Positions 17,734 through 26,227 are shown, counted from the stretch's first letter. The stretch is 64,000 bases of DNA from DTU063 sp001512695 (GCA_049658265.1 JBASOM010000121.1:14767-78766); one strand, 5' to 3'. Numbers and translations are program-made. The notes: generated by a model from the sequence alone, not told the origin.

Positions 17734-18519
17734 ATGGCAAGATTTTTAACTATCGGTGAGAGAATTCACGTTATTTCACCAACTATCAGAAAAGCCCTTG
17801 AGGAGAGAAATCCGGAGCCCATTTTAAAGCGGGCCAAGGAACAGATTGACGCAGGTGCCAACTACCTGGATGTAAACATCGGGCCAGCAGACAGGGACGG
17901 AGAAGAACTCATGCCCTGGGTAGTGAAGATTTTGCAGGATGAGTTTCCGGAAACACCCCTGTGCCTTGATACTGCCAACATGAAAGCCCTGGAAGCCGGG
18001 ATCAAAGTTTACGATCGCACAGCAGGCAAACCCATAATCAACTCTGCCGATGCAGGTCCGAGGCTGGACATGGTAAATTTAGCCGCTGAATACGATGCCA
18101 TAGTCATCGGCCTTTGCGCCAAAGAGGGCATACCTAGAGATAATGACGAGAGAATCATGTACTGCACTGAAATTTTAGAGCGGGCCATGGAAGCAGGTCT
18201 TGATCAGGAAAATATTCTCTTTGACCCCCTCTTTGTCGTAGTTAAGGGTATGCAGGACAAACAGCAAGAAGTGCTGGAAGCTGTCAGGCAGATTTCGGAA
18301 ATGGGTCTTAAAACCACTGGTGGCCTCAGCAATGTTTCCAACGGTTGCCCCAAAGAAATTAGAGGTTTGATTGAAGCCACTTTCTGTGCCATGGCCATCC
18401 AGTGTGGTCTAACTTCTGCTATAATCAATCCATTAGATAAGCTAGTAATGGATGTAATAAAGACAGCCGATTTGATAAAAGAAAGATACTTATATGCCGA
18501 TTCGTACCTTGAATTGTAA
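17734..18519 (+). CDS. acsE: methyltetrahydrofolate:corrinoid iron-sulfur protein methyltransferase
   Basis: A 261-residue pterin-binding TIM barrel, matching the usual 262-residue AcsE. Visible motifs are IGERIHVISPT at the start, ANYLDVNIGPADRDGEE near residue 49 and TTGGLSNVSNGCPKE near 199, which contact methyl-THF. It moves the methyl group from methyl-THF to cob(I)alamin on AcsCD. The ATG at 17734 follows AGGAGGAAGGC at a good distance. Confidence 0.95.
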   Translation: MARFLTIGERIHVISPTIRKALEERNPEPILKRAKEQIDAGANYLDVNIGPADRDGEELMPWVVKILQDEFPETPLCLDTANMKALEAGIKVYDRTAGKPIINSADAGPRLDMVNLAAEYDAIVIGLCAKEGIPRDNDERIMYCTEILERAMEAGLDQENILFDPLFVVVKGMQDKQQEVLEAVRQISEMGLKTTGGLSNVSNGCPKEIRGLIEATFCAMAIQCGLTSAIINPLDKLVMDVIKTADLIKERYLYADSYLEL

Positions 18520-18561
18520 TTAGCTTGAAAGCTAAAAATAAATGTCCTTGGAGGGATATGT

Positions 18562-20685
18562 ATGACATTGTTTGACATTATTTTCACGGGTTCCGAGCAA
18601 GCCCTAGCTGCCGCTAAATCCTTGGTGGAAGATACTATCAAGGAATACGGCGAAGAAGAAAAAGTTGTTTTCCCAAATACGGCTTATAGCCTTCCCGTTA
18701 TCTACGCAGCTACCGGACAGAAAATCGGGACCTTGGCAGAGTTGAAAGGGGCTTTGGGAATAATTGAAAGCCTCATAGTCAAGGAACAAAATCTCGAAAA
18801 GGCCTTGAACGCGGGTCTTGCAACAGCAGTAGCAGCAGAAGTTATAGAGGTCTGCAAATACGTGGGAGGAAAAACCCCATATGAGGACCCATGCGTAGGT
18901 TTTATCCCGGATACTGTGATCCGTTCAATGGGTGTGCCCCTGGTAACCGGCGATATTCCCGGTGTAGCTGTTGTGATCGGTGAAGCACCTACTGCAGAAG
19001 AGGCAGCAAAGATTATCAAGGATTATCAATCCAAGGGTATCCTGGTGACCTTGGTTGGCAAGGTTATCGACCAGGCCATCGAAGCAGGTGTTAAGATAGG
19101 CCTTGACTTTAGAGTAGTTCCCCTGGGATACGACGTGACTTCGGTAATCCACATTGTATCATTTGCAATAAGAGCAGCCCTTATTTTCGGAAATGTAACG
19201 CCCGGAGATTTAGCGGAGCTGTTAAAATACACCAAGGAAAGGGTTCCTGCCTTCGTGAATGCATTGGGACCCCTAAGCGAACTTGTGGTGTCAGCAGGAG
19301 CCGGTGCTATTGCCTTGGGCTTCCCCGTACTTACTGACCAGGATGTACAGGAAGTTCCCATGAACCTGATCGTTCAAAAGGATTATGACAAATTGGTTCA
19401 ATCATCCCTTGAGGCTCGCGGCATTAAGATAAAAGTTACCGAGATTCCAATTCCCGTGGGATTTGCACCTGCTTTCGAAGGTGAAAGGGTGCGCAAGGAC
19501 GATATGTTTGCAGAATTTGGTGGCGGCCGTACAACAGCATGGGAATTAGTCAAAATGCGTGAAATGTCGGAAGTAGAAGATCATAAGATTGAACTCATCG
19601 GTCCTGACGTAGATACACTTGGACCCGAAGGTGGCAAACTGCCCCTGGCCGTACTAGTTGAGGTAGCGGGTAAGAACATGCAGGAAGACTTTGAACCGGT
19701 AATGGAACGCAGAATCCACTACTTCATGAACTATATCGAAGGTGTTATGCATATCGGCCAGAGAGATATCGCCTGGGTGAGAATCAGCAAATCCTCCTAT
19801 GAAGCAGGATTTAGGCTGAAACATATCGGTGAAGTTATGTATGCCAAGATGTTAGATGAGTTTGGCAGCATCGTTGATAAGGTGCAAGTCACAATTATCA
19901 CTGACAAAGAAAAGGTAGAAGAATTGCTCAATGAAGTCGCACGCCCAAGGTACAACGCACGAGATGCAAGACTTGCTGGCCTTACAGACGAAAGTGTGGA
20001 TACTTTCTACTCCTGCCTGCTGTGTCAATCCTTTGCACCCGCTCACGTGTGTATCGTAACACCGGAGCGCTTGGGCCTTTGCGGTGCTGTAAGCTGGCTT
20101 GACGCAAAAGCTACACACGAACTAGATCCCACAGGACCTTGTCAGCCCATAGTTAAAGGCGAATGCCTTGATGAAAGAAAAGGTCATTGGGCATCTGTAG
20201 ACAAGGCAGTAACGGAACAGTCCAATGGTGCTACAACATCGGTAAACATTTATACCATTATGGAAGATCCCATGACTTCCTGCGGCTGTTTCGAATGCAT
20301 CTGTGGAATCATGCCGGAAGCTAATGGCGTAATTATCGTCAACCGTGAATACCATGGCATGACACCTCTCGGAATGACCTTTGGCGAATTGGCTTCAACC
20401 ACCGGTGGCGGAGTTCAGACACCTGGATTTATGGGCCACGGAAGACAATTTATCACCAGCAAAAAGTTCTTATATGCTGATGGTGGCTTGCAGCGGGTAG
20501 TCTGGATGCCTAAAGAATTAAAAGAAGCTCTTAAAGAAAAATTGATAGAGAGAGGCAAAGAAATAGGAATCGAAAACTTCTATGAAATGATTGCAGATGA
20601 AAGTGTTGGAACGGACCCGGATACAGTTGTGGAATTCTTGACCAATGTGGGTCATCCTGCACTAACCATGGATCCAATGTTCTAA
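18562..20685 (+). CDS. acsB: acetyl-CoA synthase (CO-methylating)
   Basis: A 707-residue ACS subunit that joins CO, methyl and CoA into acetyl-CoA at the Ni-Ni-4Fe4S A cluster. The ligands are CLLCQSFAPAHVC from residue 485, ERLGLCG about 20 residues later, and SCGCFECICG near 575, which carries the CGC that binds the distal nickel. It is slightly shorter than the Moorella enzyme (729 residues). CODH would come from cooS, since no acsA adjoins it. Confidence 0.96.
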   Translation: MTLFDIIFTGSEQALAAAKSLVEDTIKEYGEEEKVVFPNTAYSLPVIYAATGQKIGTLAELKGALGIIESLIVKEQNLEKALNAGLATAVAAEVIEVCKYVGGKTPYEDPCVGFIPDTVIRSMGVPLVTGDIPGVAVVIGEAPTAEEAAKIIKDYQSKGILVTLVGKVIDQAIEAGVKIGLDFRVVPLGYDVTSVIHIVSFAIRAALIFGNVTPGDLAELLKYTKERVPAFVNALGPLSELVVSAGAGAIALGFPVLTDQDVQEVPMNLIVQKDYDKLVQSSLEARGIKIKVTEIPIPVGFAPAFEGERVRKDDMFAEFGGGRTTAWELVKMREMSEVEDHKIELIGPDVDTLGPEGGKLPLAVLVEVAGKNMQEDFEPVMERRIHYFMNYIEGVMHIGQRDIAWVRISKSSYEAGFRLKHIGEVMYAKMLDEFGSIVDKVQVTIITDKEKVEELLNEVARPRYNARDARLAGLTDESVDTFYSCLLCQSFAPAHVCIVTPERLGLCGAVSWLDAKATHELDPTGPCQPIVKGECLDERKGHWASVDKAVTEQSNGATTSVNIYTIMEDPMTSCGCFECICGIMPEANGVIIVNREYHGMTPLGMTFGELASTTGGGVQTPGFMGHGRQFITSKKFLYADGGLQRVVWMPKELKEALKEKLIERGKEIGIENFYEMIADESVGTDPDTVVEFLTNVGHPALTMDPMF

Positions 20686-20705
20686 AAAAGGGAAGGAGTT
20701 TTCAT

Positions 20706-21083
20706 ATGGAATTTCCAGGAGATTTGAAATATCATCAAGAGCATACATGGGCGAAAGTTGAAGGCGATGTTGCTACAGTCGGAATAACTGACTATGCCCA
20801 AGACCAGCTGGGCGAAGTTTTGTTTGTGGATTTGCCTGAAGTTGGCGATACAGTCACTCAGGGTGAGCCCTTTGGCAGCATAGAATCGGCTAAAGTTGCC
20901 TCAGACCTTTACGCACCCATTAGCGGAGAGATTATCGAAGTAAATGAAGCACTCGATGATGAGCCTGAGCTGGTAAACAGTTCACCTTATGAAGACGGTT
21001 GGATAATTAAGGTGAAAGTAAGCGATCCTGCTGAAGAGGCAAATCTCCTTTCTAGCAGTGACTACGAAAAAACCCTGGAATAA
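20706..21083 (+). CDS. gcvH: glycine cleavage system protein H
   Basis: A 125-residue lipoyl carrier. The lipoylation site is Lys63 in GSIESAKVASDLYAP, the canonical position, although the usual ESVKA is changed to ESAKV. It is the last gene of the carbon-fixation operon, 20 bases after acsB. No gcvT, gcvP or lipoate ligase lies in the window, so its partner here could be the operon's own lpdA. Confidence 0.93.
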   Translation: MEFPGDLKYHQEHTWAKVEGDVATVGITDYAQDQLGEVLFVDLPEVGDTVTQGEPFGSIESAKVASDLYAPISGEIIEVNEALDDEPELVNSSPYEDGWIIKVKVSDPAEEANLLSSSDYEKTLE

Positions 21084-21089
21084 TAGTCC

Positions 21090-21120
21090 CTACAAGCCAC
21101 TTTTAACAAGTGGCTTGTAG
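21090..21120 (+). terminator. hairpin after gcvH, weak terminator
   Basis: CTACAAGCCACTT and AAGTGGCTTGTAG form a perfect 13-bp stem with a 5-base loop. The tail has few T residues, so it may only reduce expression of the downstream acsV gene or protect the 3' end of the operon mRNA. Confidence 0.65.
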
Positions 21121-21182
21121 TATTAATAAAATGGGAGCTTTAAATTGTATATTTCGAAGAAACAGATAGGGTGATAACCAAT

Positions 21183-23111
21183 ATGGATAAATGTATAGTT
21201 ACCTTTTTGCCCATAGGTAAGGCTGTTGAGGTTGCCAAGGGCACCAATTTAATGGAAGCGGCACGAAAGGCCGGTGTATTTCTTGACGCCCCTTGCGGAG
21301 GCAAAGGCCATTGTGGCAAATGCCGGGTAACGGTCAAATCGGGCCAACACAAGCATGAATACACTCCCATTCTCACGGAAGACGAAATCCAGCAAGGCAC
21401 GAGGCTTGCCTGTCTTACCTGGGTCCAAGAAGACATGACCGTTAAGCTTATGGAAGTGGATGTTGTCAACGACATAATGGTGGAAAATATAACGTCTAGA
21501 GCAAGCACAAAATTAGTCAACAGGGCTATTGATATTCTAAAGGATTCAGGTATTAAAGTTGGAACTAGTTTTAAGATTGTCCCTGTCAAGCTCCCCGAGC
21601 CTACAATAGATGACAATATCCCCGACCTGGAAAGGGTACAGCGAGAGCTGAAAAGCGTTTTGGGATGTACAATGGTAAATTGGACCATAGATGCACTGAG
21701 AAAGCTGCCTGTGCTGTTAAGGGATTCCGATTACGGAATAACCCTGACACTTTTGAAAAATGGAGGCGGATACGATGTCATTAATGTGTCTGCCGAAAGC
21801 AAGACCTCTTCTTATGGACTTTGTGTTGATGTAGGCACAACTACTGTGGCAGCCTGCTTGGTGGATATTGAGACCGGAGAAATAAAATCATCTGCCAACA
21901 GCGGTAACCTTCAGATGCAGTACGGTGGCGACATAATTAACCGCATTATCTATTCCACGAAGGAAAATGGACTGGAGAAACTCAACCATGCCATAGTTGA
22001 AGGCACCGTAAATCAGCTGCTCAGGGAAATGATAAAAGAGCTTGAAATTACACAAGACGAAATAGTTTTCTCGGTCTTTGCAGGTAATACAACCATGGCC
22101 CATCTGCTGCTGAGGGTTTATGCGGAAAATATCCGGCTGGAACCTTATATACCGGTATTTAGAAACGCACCTGCATTGAAGGCTGGCGACATTTCACTTG
22201 GTATAAACAAAAATGCCCCGGTATTTATTCTCCCCAATGTGGCAAGCTATGTGGGCGGCGATATAGTTGCGGGAGTTTTGGCATCGGGTCTGTGGAACGG
22301 TGACGAGACCGTGCTCTTTATAGATTTGGGCACCAACGGAGAAATAGTGCTGGGAAATAAGGAATGGATGTTGACCTGTGCTTGTTCGGCAGGACCGGCC
22401 TTTGAGGGCGGCGAAATCAGCTGCGGCATGAGGGCAGCCAGCGGTGCCATTGATGAGGTAAGAATTGATAGGCAAAATTTAAGACCCGTTGTCAGGGTCA
22501 TCGGAGACACAAAACCCAAAGGCATATGCGGCTCTGGAATAATTGACCTTATTGCCGAAATGTTTTTAAAGGGTATAATAGATATGAAGGGGAAAATAAA
22601 TCAAAACATAAAATCTGACAGAATAAGGTACAACCAGCATTTCGGCTGTTTTGAATACGTAGTAGCCTTCGGCAGTGAAACCAAGGACGGTCTAGACATA
22701 ACAATAAATGAGATTGATATCGACAATTTCCTCCGGGCCAAAGGTGCCGTCTATTCCGGTGCAAAAACCCTTCTGAACAACATAGGAATGGATGTTTCCG
22801 ATATTGACAGGGTCATCATCGCTGGAGGCATAGGGCAAAACCTTGATATAAACAATTCAATTACTATCGGCCTGTTGCCCGATTTACCCCATGAAAAATT
22901 TGAGTTTATCGGCAACAGCTCCCTCACCGGGGCATATGCATGTCTTGTAAGTGACGATGCTCGGGAAAAGGTAAAGGAGATTGCCGACAGTATGACTTAC
23001 ATCGAACTGAGCGCAGACCCGGCTTACATGGAAGAATTTATTAGCGCCTGTTTTCTGCCTCATACGGATACCAGTCTATTCCCCAGCTTAAAAAAGGCGA
23101 TGAATTTATAG
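21183..23111 (+). CDS. acsV: corrinoid activation protein (AcsV type, RACE)
   Basis: A 642-residue reductive activator of corrinoid proteins. The N-terminal 2Fe-2S ferredoxin domain has CGGKGHCGKC near residue 36 and the fourth Cys in TRLACLTW near 72. A linker follows, then the ASKHA/DUF4445 ATPase part with DVGTTTVAACLVD near 215 and LFIDLGTNGEIVLG near 375. It restores the Co(I) state of AcsCD with ATP. The ATG at 21183 has ATAGGGTGAT in front; the upstream GTG is part of that site. Confidence 0.92.
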   Translation: MDKCIVTFLPIGKAVEVAKGTNLMEAARKAGVFLDAPCGGKGHCGKCRVTVKSGQHKHEYTPILTEDEIQQGTRLACLTWVQEDMTVKLMEVDVVNDIMVENITSRASTKLVNRAIDILKDSGIKVGTSFKIVPVKLPEPTIDDNIPDLERVQRELKSVLGCTMVNWTIDALRKLPVLLRDSDYGITLTLLKNGGGYDVINVSAESKTSSYGLCVDVGTTTVAACLVDIETGEIKSSANSGNLQMQYGGDIINRIIYSTKENGLEKLNHAIVEGTVNQLLREMIKELEITQDEIVFSVFAGNTTMAHLLLRVYAENIRLEPYIPVFRNAPALKAGDISLGINKNAPVFILPNVASYVGGDIVAGVLASGLWNGDETVLFIDLGTNGEIVLGNKEWMLTCACSAGPAFEGGEISCGMRAASGAIDEVRIDRQNLRPVVRVIGDTKPKGICGSGIIDLIAEMFLKGIIDMKGKINQNIKSDRIRYNQHFGCFEYVVAFGSETKDGLDITINEIDIDNFLRAKGAVYSGAKTLLNNIGMDVSDIDRVIIAGGIGQNLDINNSITIGLLPDLPHEKFEFIGNSSLTGAYACLVSDDAREKVKEIADSMTYIELSADPAYMEEFISACFLPHTDTSLFPSLKKAMNL

Positions 23112-23210
23112 GTTTTACAGCCACAAGTATTCAAGTTGCGATTATAACGACAGTACTAAGGAACCACACAATTAAGGGATGATTGTTTCTGTCATCTAGA
23201 CGAAATTAGC

Positions 23211-23238
23211 TTTACACAGGGTGTTTATGTGATATCAT
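23211..23238 (+). promoter_or_regulatory. candidate sigma-A promoter of the CooT module
   Basis: TTTACA (23211-23216) and TATCAT (23233-23238) are spaced by 16 bases. The -10 is identical to that of the Wood-Ljungdahl promoter at 3954. Confidence 0.45.
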
Positions 23239-23258
23239 AAAATAGAAGGAGGAGTATC

Positions 23259-23504
23259 ATGAGCGAACACAATTGCTGCAGAGGATGCGGAGGCAGGGCA
23301 AGTAAGGAAAAAGATGTTGAGACCATGAGAATACTTTTAGCCCACTGGATTGAGCATAACAACTCCCACGAACAGGGTTTCAGAGAATGGGCTGAGAAAG
23401 CAGAGAAAATTGGAAATGCCAAGGTATATGAAATGATTACAAAAGCAGCTGACTCCCTTAAAGCCGCCAGTGATTACTTGCTTGAAGCCAAAAAACACAT
23501 ATAA
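23259..23504 (+). CDS. small Cys-rich helical protein next to cooT
   Basis: An 81-residue protein with a Cys cluster at its N-terminus (NCCRGCGG) followed by a helical region containing HWIEHNNSHEQGF. AGGAGG precedes the ATG. I recognise no characterised family. It precedes cooT by 17 bases, and the metal-ligand-rich sequence (Cys and His) suggests a nickel chaperone or store for CODH/ACS. That is an inference from context. Confidence 0.7.
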   Translation: MSEHNCCRGCGGRASKEKDVETMRILLAHWIEHNNSHEQGFREWAEKAEKIGNAKVYEMITKAADSLKAASDYLLEAKKHI

Positions 23505-23521
23505 GTAAGGGAGGTGCTAGA

Positions 23522-23719
23522 ATGTGTGAATCTAAGGTGTACATCCTGGAAGATGGCCAGGAAAAAAAGCTGATGGACAATGTAATCCACATAGAACCTC
23601 AAGATGGGAAATTGTTTATGTATGACCTATTAGGTGAACAGAAGATTGTAGATGCCGTGATTAAAGAAATTAAACTTCTTGAACATAAAATAATACTTGA
23701 GAGAGAGAAATCAAAATGA
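23522..23719 (+). CDS. cooT: CooT family nickel-binding protein
   Basis: A 65-residue protein of the CooT family. The N-terminal MCE motif keeps Cys2, the nickel-binding residue of Rhodospirillum rubrum CooT, and the pattern NVIHIEPQDGKLFMYDLLGEQK is typical. It assists nickel delivery to CO dehydrogenase. The stop overlaps the start of the DUF3842 gene (ATGA), so the two are translationally coupled. Confidence 0.88.
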   Translation: MCESKVYILEDGQEKKLMDNVIHIEPQDGKLFMYDLLGEQKIVDAVIKEIKLLEHKIILEREKSK

Positions 23720-24126
23720 ATATAGCAGTAGTAGACGGCATGGGAGGAGGCATCGGCAGTCAAATCATATCACTTTTGAGGCAGGATCTCCCCAGTGACA
23801 TTAAAATCTATGCCCTGGGTACAAATTCAGCCGCAACCTCCAACATGATGAAGGAAAAGGCCAACAAGGGTGCTACCGGAGAGAGCGCTATAACTTTTGC
23901 CGTAAACAAGGTAGATGTCATAGTTGGTTCCCTGGGAATAATTATTCCCAACTCCATGTTGGGGGAGATAACTCCAAGCATTGCAACGGCCATAGCCTCC
24001 TGCAATGCCAAGAAGATTCTCATACCGATTATAGACACCGATGACATTACCCTCTTGGGGATAGAAAAGAAGCCATTGTTTTTGGCGATCAAAGATGCTA
24101 TAGAAAAAATAAAAGAACTATTGTAG
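23716..24126 (+). CDS. DUF3842 family protein
   Basis: A 136-residue protein with an N-terminal Rossmann-like VVDGMGGGIGSQI and a long conserved block ending VGSLGIIIPNSMLGEITP. The family is restricted to anaerobic Firmicutes and has no assigned function. Overlap with cooT by 4 bases places it in the CODH accessory module, which suggests a metal or cofactor role, without direct evidence. Confidence 0.8.
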   Translation: MNIAVVDGMGGGIGSQIISLLRQDLPSDIKIYALGTNSAATSNMMKEKANKGATGESAITFAVNKVDVIVGSLGIIIPNSMLGEITPSIATAIASCNAKKILIPIIDTDDITLLGIEKKPLFLAIKDAIEKIKELL

Positions 24127-24145
24127 AACTTGTAAAAATCATCAT

Positions 24146-24167
24146 GCCGCAATGCAGCGGCTTTTTT
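24146..24167 (+). terminator. rho-independent terminator after the CooT module
   Basis: GCCGC and GCGGC form the stem around AATGCA, followed directly by six T. Confidence 0.88.
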
Positions 24168-24215
24168 GTTTCAGGGAGAAAGGTAAAAAAGTACCAACTT
24201 TTTTTAAAAAAATCA

Positions 24216-24244
24216 TTGACTTCATGCAACATGAAGTGTATAAT
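24216..24244 (+). promoter_or_regulatory. sigma-A promoter of plsY with dyad operator in the spacer
   Basis: TTGACT (24216-24221), a 17-base spacer and TATAAT (24239-24244) form a near-consensus promoter. The spacer region contains the dyad ACTTCATG-CAA-CATGAAGT (24219-24237), perfectly symmetric, as expected for a repressor that blocks RNA polymerase. The motif is not the FapR consensus. Confidence 0.8.
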
Positions 24245-24297
24245 ATTAAGTGAATTAGAAATTGTGAAAAATCTCTTCAGAAAGGTGAAGAATCGTC

Positions 24298-24894
24298 TTG
24301 ATAAAAACTATCGTATATATTATAGTAAGTTACCTGATAGGTTCCATCTCCTTTGCGTATTATATCTGCAGCAAATTTTACTCCATCGATATCCGCCAAT
24401 ACGGTAGTGGGAATCCCGGCTCCACCAATGTTCTTCGCGTGCTAGGAGCAAAGCCAGCCCTTATAGTTTTCGTGGCAGATTTGTTAAAAGGCCTAATAAC
24501 GGTATCCATCGGCAGACTTATAGGTGGAGAAAACCTGGCCCTGCTTGCTGCCATTGCGGTAGTCGTAGGTCACGACTGGTCAATCTTTCTCAACTTCAAG
24601 GGAGGCAAGGGCATAGCCACTAGCTTAGGAGTTGTCATTGGCGTCTTTCCGAAAGTGGCTCCCATACTTATAATAGTTGGCATTTCAGTTATATTCATAT
24701 CCCGCTACGTTTCGTTAGGTTCAATTACTACAGCAACTCTGTTACCTATACTTCTTATAATATTTAAATACCCGGCAAAACACATAATAGTTGGCCTAAT
24801 TATAGGAGCGATAGCCGTATATCGCCACAGGGACAACATAGAGAGGCTGCTTGCTGGTAAGGAAAACAAATTAGGCCAAAAGGTAAAGAGATGA
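24298..24894 (+). CDS. plsY: glycerol-3-phosphate acyltransferase PlsY
   Basis: A 198-residue integral membrane enzyme with about five hydrophobic segments. It acylates glycerol-3-phosphate at sn-1 from acyl-phosphate. Family motifs are SYLIGSISFAYYI, the YGSGNPGSTNVLR loop near residue 35, and GHDWSIFLNFKGGKGIATSLG near 90. The start is TTG with AAAGGTGAAG in front. Its 3' end abuts the regulatory region of the glycerol operon, and both consume G3P. Confidence 0.93.
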   Translation: MIKTIVYIIVSYLIGSISFAYYICSKFYSIDIRQYGSGNPGSTNVLRVLGAKPALIVFVADLLKGLITVSIGRLIGGENLALLAAIAVVVGHDWSIFLNFKGGKGIATSLGVVIGVFPKVAPILIIVGISVIFISRYVSLGSITTATLLPILLIIFKYPAKHIIVGLIIGAIAVYRHRDNIERLLAGKENKLGQKVKR

Positions 24895-24898
24895 CCAA

Positions 24899-24915
24899 TT
24901 GGTAAAAAGTATCAA
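24899..24915 (+). promoter_or_regulatory. candidate enhancer site 1 upstream of glpP
   Basis: TTGGTA-AAAAG-TATCAA fits the dyad TTGRTA-N5-TAYCAA shared with sites at 24941 and 34917. Its centre lies about 118 bases before the predicted sigma-54 start. Confidence 0.55.
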
Positions 24916-24940
24916 ATAACTGCAAAAACGCATATCATAT

Positions 24941-24957
24941 CTGATACTTATTACCAT
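24941..24957 (+). promoter_or_regulatory. candidate enhancer site 2 upstream of glpP
   Basis: CTGATA-CTTAT-TACCAT is a second copy of the dyad with changed outer bases, centred about 76 bases before the predicted start. Together with site 1 it forms a 14-base inverted repeat (24901-24914 against 24942-24955, 13 of 14 paired). Confidence 0.5.
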
Positions 24958-24998
24958 GTCCGCAACCTGTAAATGCCCAATTAACTGCATTTGTCAAT

Positions 24999-25015
24999 TT
25001 GGCACAGATTTTGCA
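24999..25015 (+). promoter_or_regulatory. sigma-54 promoter of the glpP operon
   Basis: TTGGCACAGATTTTGCA has GG at 25001-25002 and GC at 25013-25014 with exactly 10 bases between, matching the -24/-12 consensus TGGCAC-N5-TTGCW. No good sigma-A promoter competes with it. Confidence 0.75.
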
Positions 25016-25037
25016 ATAATATAAAAGTGGATATTTA

Positions 25038-25059
25038 CAAACACATAATGGGGTGTTTG
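25038..25059 (+). promoter_or_regulatory. leader hairpin of glpP
   Basis: CAAACAC and GTGTTTG form a 7-bp stem around an 8-base loop in the presumed 5' leader, about 13 bases after the predicted sigma-54 start. It could be an mRNA site for the antiterminator GlpP, or a stability hairpin. Confidence 0.4.
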
Positions 25060-25091
25060 CAGGTATTACTGTGTAATCTAGAGGTGATTCC

Positions 25092-25700
25092 TTGGATGAT
25101 GTTTTGAATGATTTGATCATGTCACCAGTAATACCGGCAATACGAGATATCGAGAGAATCGACTTAGCTCTATCCAAGAAATCTCGATGCATATTTATTC
25201 TGACCGGCAATATACTGAATATTAAGGATGTTGTAAATCGAGCTAAAAGCGCAGGCAAAAGAGTTTTCCTACATGTCGATTTACTTGAAGGCATTAGCAA
25301 AAATGGTATGGGCATGAAATATATAGCCCAAGAGATTAAGCCGGATGGAATTCTTACAACTAGATCAAATCTCGTTAGTTGCGCAAAAGCTGAAGGCCTT
25401 TTCACCATCCAAAGAATATTCGTACTTGACAGTCTCGCCATTGATACCGCTACTAAGTCCGTAAAGCATGTAACCCCCAATGCTATTGAAATCCTACCGG
25501 CGGTAATACCGAAAGTTATCAGAAGGATTTGCCAAAGGGTTTCTTACCCGATAATCGCCGGAGGCCTTATCGAAGAGGAAAGTGAAGTGAAGGCGGCACT
25601 TCAAGAAGGTGCCATAGCCATCTCGGTGTCAAATGAAAATATATGGAACATACCTTTTGAGGACTTGGAGATGTGGAGAAAGTCCTTCCTGGGTAAATAA
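25092..25700 (+). CDS. glpP: glycerol-3-phosphate responsive antiterminator GlpP
   Basis: A 202-residue TIM-barrel protein of the GlpP family. Visible landmarks are the N-terminal MSPVIPAIRDIE, FLHVDLLEGI near residue 60, and IEILPAVIPKVIRRI with IIAGGLIEEE toward the C-terminus, which forms the G3P phosphate site. In Bacillus it binds glp leader RNA when G3P is present and prevents termination. The TTG start has GAGGTG 5 bases upstream. It heads the glycerol operon. Confidence 0.9.
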   Translation: MDDVLNDLIMSPVIPAIRDIERIDLALSKKSRCIFILTGNILNIKDVVNRAKSAGKRVFLHVDLLEGISKNGMGMKYIAQEIKPDGILTTRSNLVSCAKAEGLFTIQRIFVLDSLAIDTATKSVKHVTPNAIEILPAVIPKVIRRICQRVSYPIIAGGLIEEESEVKAALQEGAIAISVSNENIWNIPFEDLEMWRKSFLGK

Positions 25701-25843
25701 GTACACTACTATTGTGTTGTCTTTATTTGCCTTGTAAGGATTTTTAATTTGCCCAAAAAGGAGGGGGGTGTTCACAAAAGGGCTCTTGAGTTATTAATAG
25801 GTTACAACTTCTTAGGACCAAAATAACTTGGAGGTGACATTTT

Positions 25844-26227
25844 GTGAAAAACATCGGTTCTATTATTGGATTTGCTATTGCTGGTATATTCGTAATGTCA
25901 GTATGGGGGGCTTTTGCAGAGGCATACGGTATTTTTGGAGGCTGGTTTGCCGGGCTTGCGATTATTTCAATAATGTGGTTTATGAACCATTTCCTAGAAC
26001 TTGTTGCTAACGAAGGCGCCTTTGTCGACATGGCAGCCGGTATTGCAGTGACGGGCACTCTTAGGGACGTATTTCTCAATGGTCCGCAAGCAGGAATCGA
26101 CTCACTGCCTACATTAGCTTTTGTAGCTATTGGTGCTGTACTTGCCGGTGTAACAGCGGTTGCCATTGAAAAAATGTGGGCAGAAAGAGATGCCGCTGTT
26201 TCAGCAAAAGAAGACATTTCCGCGTAG
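25844..26227 (+). CDS. small membrane protein, Lin0367/Lin0368-type putative glycerol transporter subunit
   Basis: A 127-residue protein with three or four hydrophobic segments (about 5-22, 30-47, 83-104) and a charged C-terminal tail. Small paired membrane proteins of the Listeria Lin0367/Lin0368 type occur between glpP and glpK in several Firmicutes and have been proposed as a glycerol transporter. No GlpF aquaporin is encoded here. The GTG start has GGAGGTGA 6 bases upstream. The family assignment is from memory and context; transport is inferred. Confidence 0.6.
   Translation: MKNIGSIIGFAIAGIFVMSVWGAFAEAYGIFGGWFAGLAIISIMWFMNHFLELVANEGAFVDMAAGIAVTGTLRDVFLNGPQAGIDSLPTLAFVAIGAVLAGVTAVAIEKMWAERDAAVSAKEDISA

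Noticed and set aside
24991..25020. Sigma-A promoter TTGTCA-N18-AATAAT upstream of glpP
   Set aside because: The match is weaker than the sigma-54 motif occupying the same bases, which has exact spacing and nearby enhancer dyads.
24935..25480. 181-codon minus-strand open frame before and across glpP
   Set aside because: It covers the sigma-54 promoter region and glpP. No start signal or family match.
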